From positions 1 to 7,769 of the forward strand of contig CAYZQE010000105.1 in the NCBI GenBank assembly GCA_964480635.1: a stretch of DNA of 7,769 bases. Reading direction: 5' to 3'. The notes under the pieces were generated by a model. It had not been told where the DNA came from. It searched no databases and saw nothing but the letters and a program-made list of their open reading frames with translations. Position 1 is the stretch's first letter. Every line of letters starts with the position of its first letter. Shown here one piece after another: positions 6,085 to 7,769 of the stretch. This DNA is from CAYZQE01 sp964480635 (lineage in GTDB: Bacteria > Pseudomonadota > Gammaproteobacteria > GCA-001735895). The translations under genes were made by a program, and so were the position numbers.

Positions 6085-7002
6085 ATGACAAGCTGGAAGC
6101 CATTAGCTTTCGATACGATTCAACAAAAAGCACGTATTTTACAACAAATACGTGCTTTTTTTTTGCAACAAAATATATTAGAAGTTACTACGCCACTGCT
6201 GTCTCTAGCGGGTACAACCGATCCAAACATTGAGTCTTTAAGTTTACAAAGCAATCAGAAAACACACTATTTACAAACGTCGCCAGAGTTTTTTATGAAA
6301 CGTTTGTTAGCAGCAGGGAGTGGTTCTATTTATCAAATAGCTCATGCTTTTCGAGAAGAAGAGCAAGGGAAGCACCATTTAACCGAGTTCACGCTGCTAG
6401 AATGGTATGTTGTAGATTGGGGTTATGGGCAACTTATGCAGCAAGTAGAGGCGTTGATTTCGACATTGTTACCGCAGCCTGTTTCTATACCCATTTATAC
6501 TTATGCTGAATTGTTTGAAAAACATGTTGGTCTAAATCCAATCGGTGCTGACATATCAAATTTAAGAGAGAGGGTGCCAGATAATTTAAAAGACTTATCA
6601 CGCGATGGTTTGCTTGATTATTATATGAGCATTGAAATATTTCCCCAGTTAAAAACCGCAGGTTGGTTTTTTGTAAAGGACTACCCCGCATCACAAGCAT
6701 CCTTAGCTAAATTGAGTGATAAAAACCCAAAAGTAGCAGAACGTTTCGAACTGTTTTATAACGGCTTAGAGCTAGCTAATGGGTTTTCAGAGTTACAAAA
6801 CCCCGAAGAGCAATTACAACGGTTTAAAAATGATAATCAACAAAGAACAGATAATATGCAACAGCAAGTGGGTATAGATAAAGAACTCATTCAAGCTTTA
6901 GCAAGTGGGTTACCCATGTGTGCTGGTGTTGCAATTGGTTTAGAAAGATTAATGATGGTGCTGTTGGATATTAAAAATATCCAACAAGTAGGTTTAGCTT
7001 AA
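6085..7002 (+). CDS. epmA: EF-P-lysine ligase EpmA (GenX/PoxA/YjeA)
   Basis: EpmA is a truncated lysyl-tRNA synthetase-like protein that attaches β-lysine made by EpmB to Lys34 of EF-P. The 305-residue protein has only the class II catalytic domain and no anticodon-binding domain. Motif 2 is FREEEQGKHHLTEFTLLEWY (89-108), with TSPEFFMKRLL (65-75) before it. LELANGFSELQ (228-238) binds the amino acid, and motif 3 is GVAIGLERLMMVL (281-293). E. coli EpmA has 325 residues. Here the C-terminus ends QQVGLA soon after motif 3, lacking the last few residues (a F-x-x-x-R-A-like tail) that I recall in homologues. ATG 6085 is supported by GAG at 6075-6077 and by conserved sequence from residue 4 onward. 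Codons 14-27 form an intrinsic terminator. It lies 11 bp after efp and ends exactly where the convergent gene ends. Confidence 0.95.
   Translation: MTSWKPLAFDTIQQKARILQQIRAFFLQQNILEVTTPLLSLAGTTDPNIESLSLQSNQKTHYLQTSPEFFMKRLLAAGSGSIYQIAHAFREEEQGKHHLTEFTLLEWYVVDWGYGQLMQQVEALISTLLPQPVSIPIYTYAELFEKHVGLNPIGADISNLRERVPDNLKDLSRDGLLDYYMSIEIFPQLKTAGWFFVKDYPASQASLAKLSDKNPKVAERFELFYNGLELANGFSELQNPEEQLQRFKNDNQQRTDNMQQQVGIDKELIQALASGLPMCAGVAIGLERLMMVLLDIKNIQQVGLA
6125..6164 (+). terminator. Intrinsic terminator for efp, embedded in epmA codons 14-27
   Basis: AAAAAGCACGTATTT (6125-6139) pairs perfectly with AAATACGTGCTTTTT (6146-6160) across a 6-base loop (TACAAC), and the T-run continues to 6164, nine T in all. 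It has a stem, small loop and T-tract as in a rho-independent terminator. The same bases encode QKARILQQIRAFFL, part of the conserved N-terminal helix of EpmA, so it is both coding and regulatory. It lies 52 bases after the efp stop. The stem is also A-rich on its 5' side, so it may work on the minus strand too. Confidence 0.82.
6963..6985. repeat. Perfect 10-bp stem-loop near the epmA 3' end
   Basis: GTTGGATATT (6963-6972) pairs exactly with AATATCCAAC (6976-6985) across AAA. It lies in epmA codons 293-301. No T-tract follows on either strand, so it is not a classical terminator. It might protect the 3' end of the transcript or simply be chance. Confidence 0.6.
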
Positions 7003-7024
7003 TCAGAGGCTTTTTAAGCTTTTT
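6996..7024 (+). terminator. Weak candidate terminator at the epmA end
   Basis: AGCTTAA (6996-7002) pairs with TTAAGCT (7014-7020) over an 11-base loop, and T residues run to 7024. The stem is only 7 bp and AT-rich, and it overlaps the convergent gene's last codons. It contains the 15-mer GCTTAATCAGAGGCT, shared with the repeat at 4125-4139. Confidence 0.35.
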
Positions 7025-7769
7025 ATACGAACTAATTCAGGGGTGTTTAACTGAGCTTTATCAGCAATATCTAAAGCTCTTTGTAGGCGAGTAGGAGCGC
7101 TTCGCCCCATACATTGGTGTGCTTTGTCGCCGTTAAAGGCAAGCTCTACGGCTTTTAACAGGGCTTTTTTATCATGTGATACCCCCGTTAAGTGCTGTTG
7201 AATTTTTAAGATATCTTCGATGACGGCATCTAGCAACTCTGTATGCTGTTCTGCCAAATCACCAACGTTGCCTTGGACTTCTAAGCCACAAATGTTCGAC
7301 GCTAAAATATAGACATTTTTACGCACTAGCTCGAATGTCATGGCTTTTAAGTTTTCTTTAATATCAGCAGCTATGCCTAATGTGTTTAATGCATGGGCGA
7401 CTGTTTGAGCGTGTTTGCCAAAAACGGGGGAAGGCACGATCACTTTAAAGTCCATACCCAGTTTTTTTTCAAACCATACTGAAATGACTGTGGCGTTGAT
7501 ATCTTCATGTTGTTGCCAATCATGGGGTAATAATTCATTTTGTAATAACACGCATTGTTGTAGCCATTTTTTTGGCATGGTTGTTAATGTGCTTTGTAAG
7601 TCTGCTTCACCCGTTGCGACAACAACGCATTGTGCATCTACCCTATTGGCTAGTTCTTGCATGTCAGTTTGACGAGAAACGGGATAGACAGGATGGCCAG
7701 CTTTTAAAAAAGCACGAGCAAAGACACTGCCCATTTCGCCAACGCCAATGATGATGATTGGTTTTTTCA
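7003..7769 (-). CDS. Ketopantoate-reductase-like NAD(P)-binding protein (5' end at window edge)
   Basis: The frame stays open from the TGA at 7003-7005 to the right edge, and the last two bases seen (TG on the minus strand) are probably the end of an ATG at 7770. That start gives about 255 residues beginning KKPIIIIGVGEMGSVFARAF. IIIIGVGEMG fits a Rossmann β-strand and GxGxxG loop for NAD(P). A middle segment, FELVRKNVYILASNICGLE, has the K-x-x-x-x-x-x-N-like spacing seen in the helical domain of ketopantoate reductases (PanE), and GRSAPTRLQRAL may match their substrate-binding helix. It is shorter than PanE (about 300 residues), so the substrate is uncertain and I give no symbol. An internal ATG at 7734 would cut away the β-strand and GxGxx, so it is not the true start. 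It converges on epmA with stop codons touching. Confidence 0.7.
   Translation of the reverse strand, partial: KKPIIIIGVGEMGSVFARAFLKAGHPVYPVSRQTDMQELANRVDAQCVVVATGEADLQSTLTTMPKKWLQQCVLLQNELLPHDWQQHEDINATVISVWFEKKLGMDFKVIVPSPVFGKHAQTVAHALNTLGIAADIKENLKAMTFELVRKNVYILASNICGLEVQGNVGDLAEQHTELLDAVIEDILKIQQHLTGVSHDKKALLKAVELAFNGDKAHQCMGRSAPTRLQRALDIADKAQLNTPELVRIKSLKSL

Noticed and set aside
6485..6700. Minus-strand open frame inside epmA
   Set aside because: Shadow frame over a well-supported conserved gene.
7415..7672. Plus-strand 85-residue Cys/Ser-rich open frame
   Set aside because: Antisense shadow of the reductase-like gene; its composition reflects reverse-complemented codons.
1..7769. CRISPR array, tRNA, rRNA or phage defence operon
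   Set aside because: No spaced direct repeats, no cloverleaf-like sequence and no defence-protein motifs were seen; the antitoxin relic is the only defence-like trace.

Overview
The window is AT-rich DNA from what looks like a gammaproteobacterium that uses type IV pili. The best clues are a FimX-like degenerate GGDEF/EAL protein and the bacterial EF-P β-lysylation genes epmB, efp and epmA, a set typical of gammaproteobacteria. I cannot name the genus. A low-GC lineage rich in insertion sequences would fit, but that is inference.

Layout. (1) 1-1925 is a decayed accessory patch. It holds a Phd/YefM-type antitoxin remnant (168-338), which is frameshifted and cut off by an IS66-family element (339-1719). 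The element has both terminal inverted repeats plus tnpA and tnpB, but its tnpC carries a large in-frame internal deletion. Right after it lies the last part of an ELWxxDGT-repeat protein (1720-1925). No target duplication flanks the element and the two flanks belong to unrelated genes, so the patch probably arose by deletion or recombination at the IS. (2) 1991-4084 (minus) encodes a FimX-like REC-PAS-GGDEF-EAL protein in which the phospho-acceptor, GGDEF and EAL motifs are all lost. (3) 4126-4406, upstream of fimX, is a small TA-flanked MITE-like element with 26-bp terminal inverted repeats, a long internal hairpin and an extra terminal-repeat copy butted against it head to head. (4) 4454-7002 is the EF-P module: epmB (minus) diverges from efp and epmA (plus) with only 15 bp between the epmB and efp start codons. 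(5) 7003-7769 (minus) is a ketopantoate-reductase-like gene, convergent with epmA with no spacer, which runs to the window edge.

How the genes work together. EpmB converts lysine to (R)-β-lysine, EpmA ligates it to Lys34 of EF-P, and modified EF-P rescues ribosomes stalled at polyproline stretches. FimX-like proteins act as c-di-GMP effectors controlling type IV pilus assembly. I see no functional link between fimX and the EF-P genes other than position.

The most interesting signals are non-coding. A near-perfect intrinsic terminator (15-bp stem plus T-tract) is encoded inside codons 14-27 of epmA, where it would limit read-through from efp. The MITE has a terminal-repeat-like 15-mer recurring exactly at the epmA stop codon. 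I found no convincing new multi-gene system.
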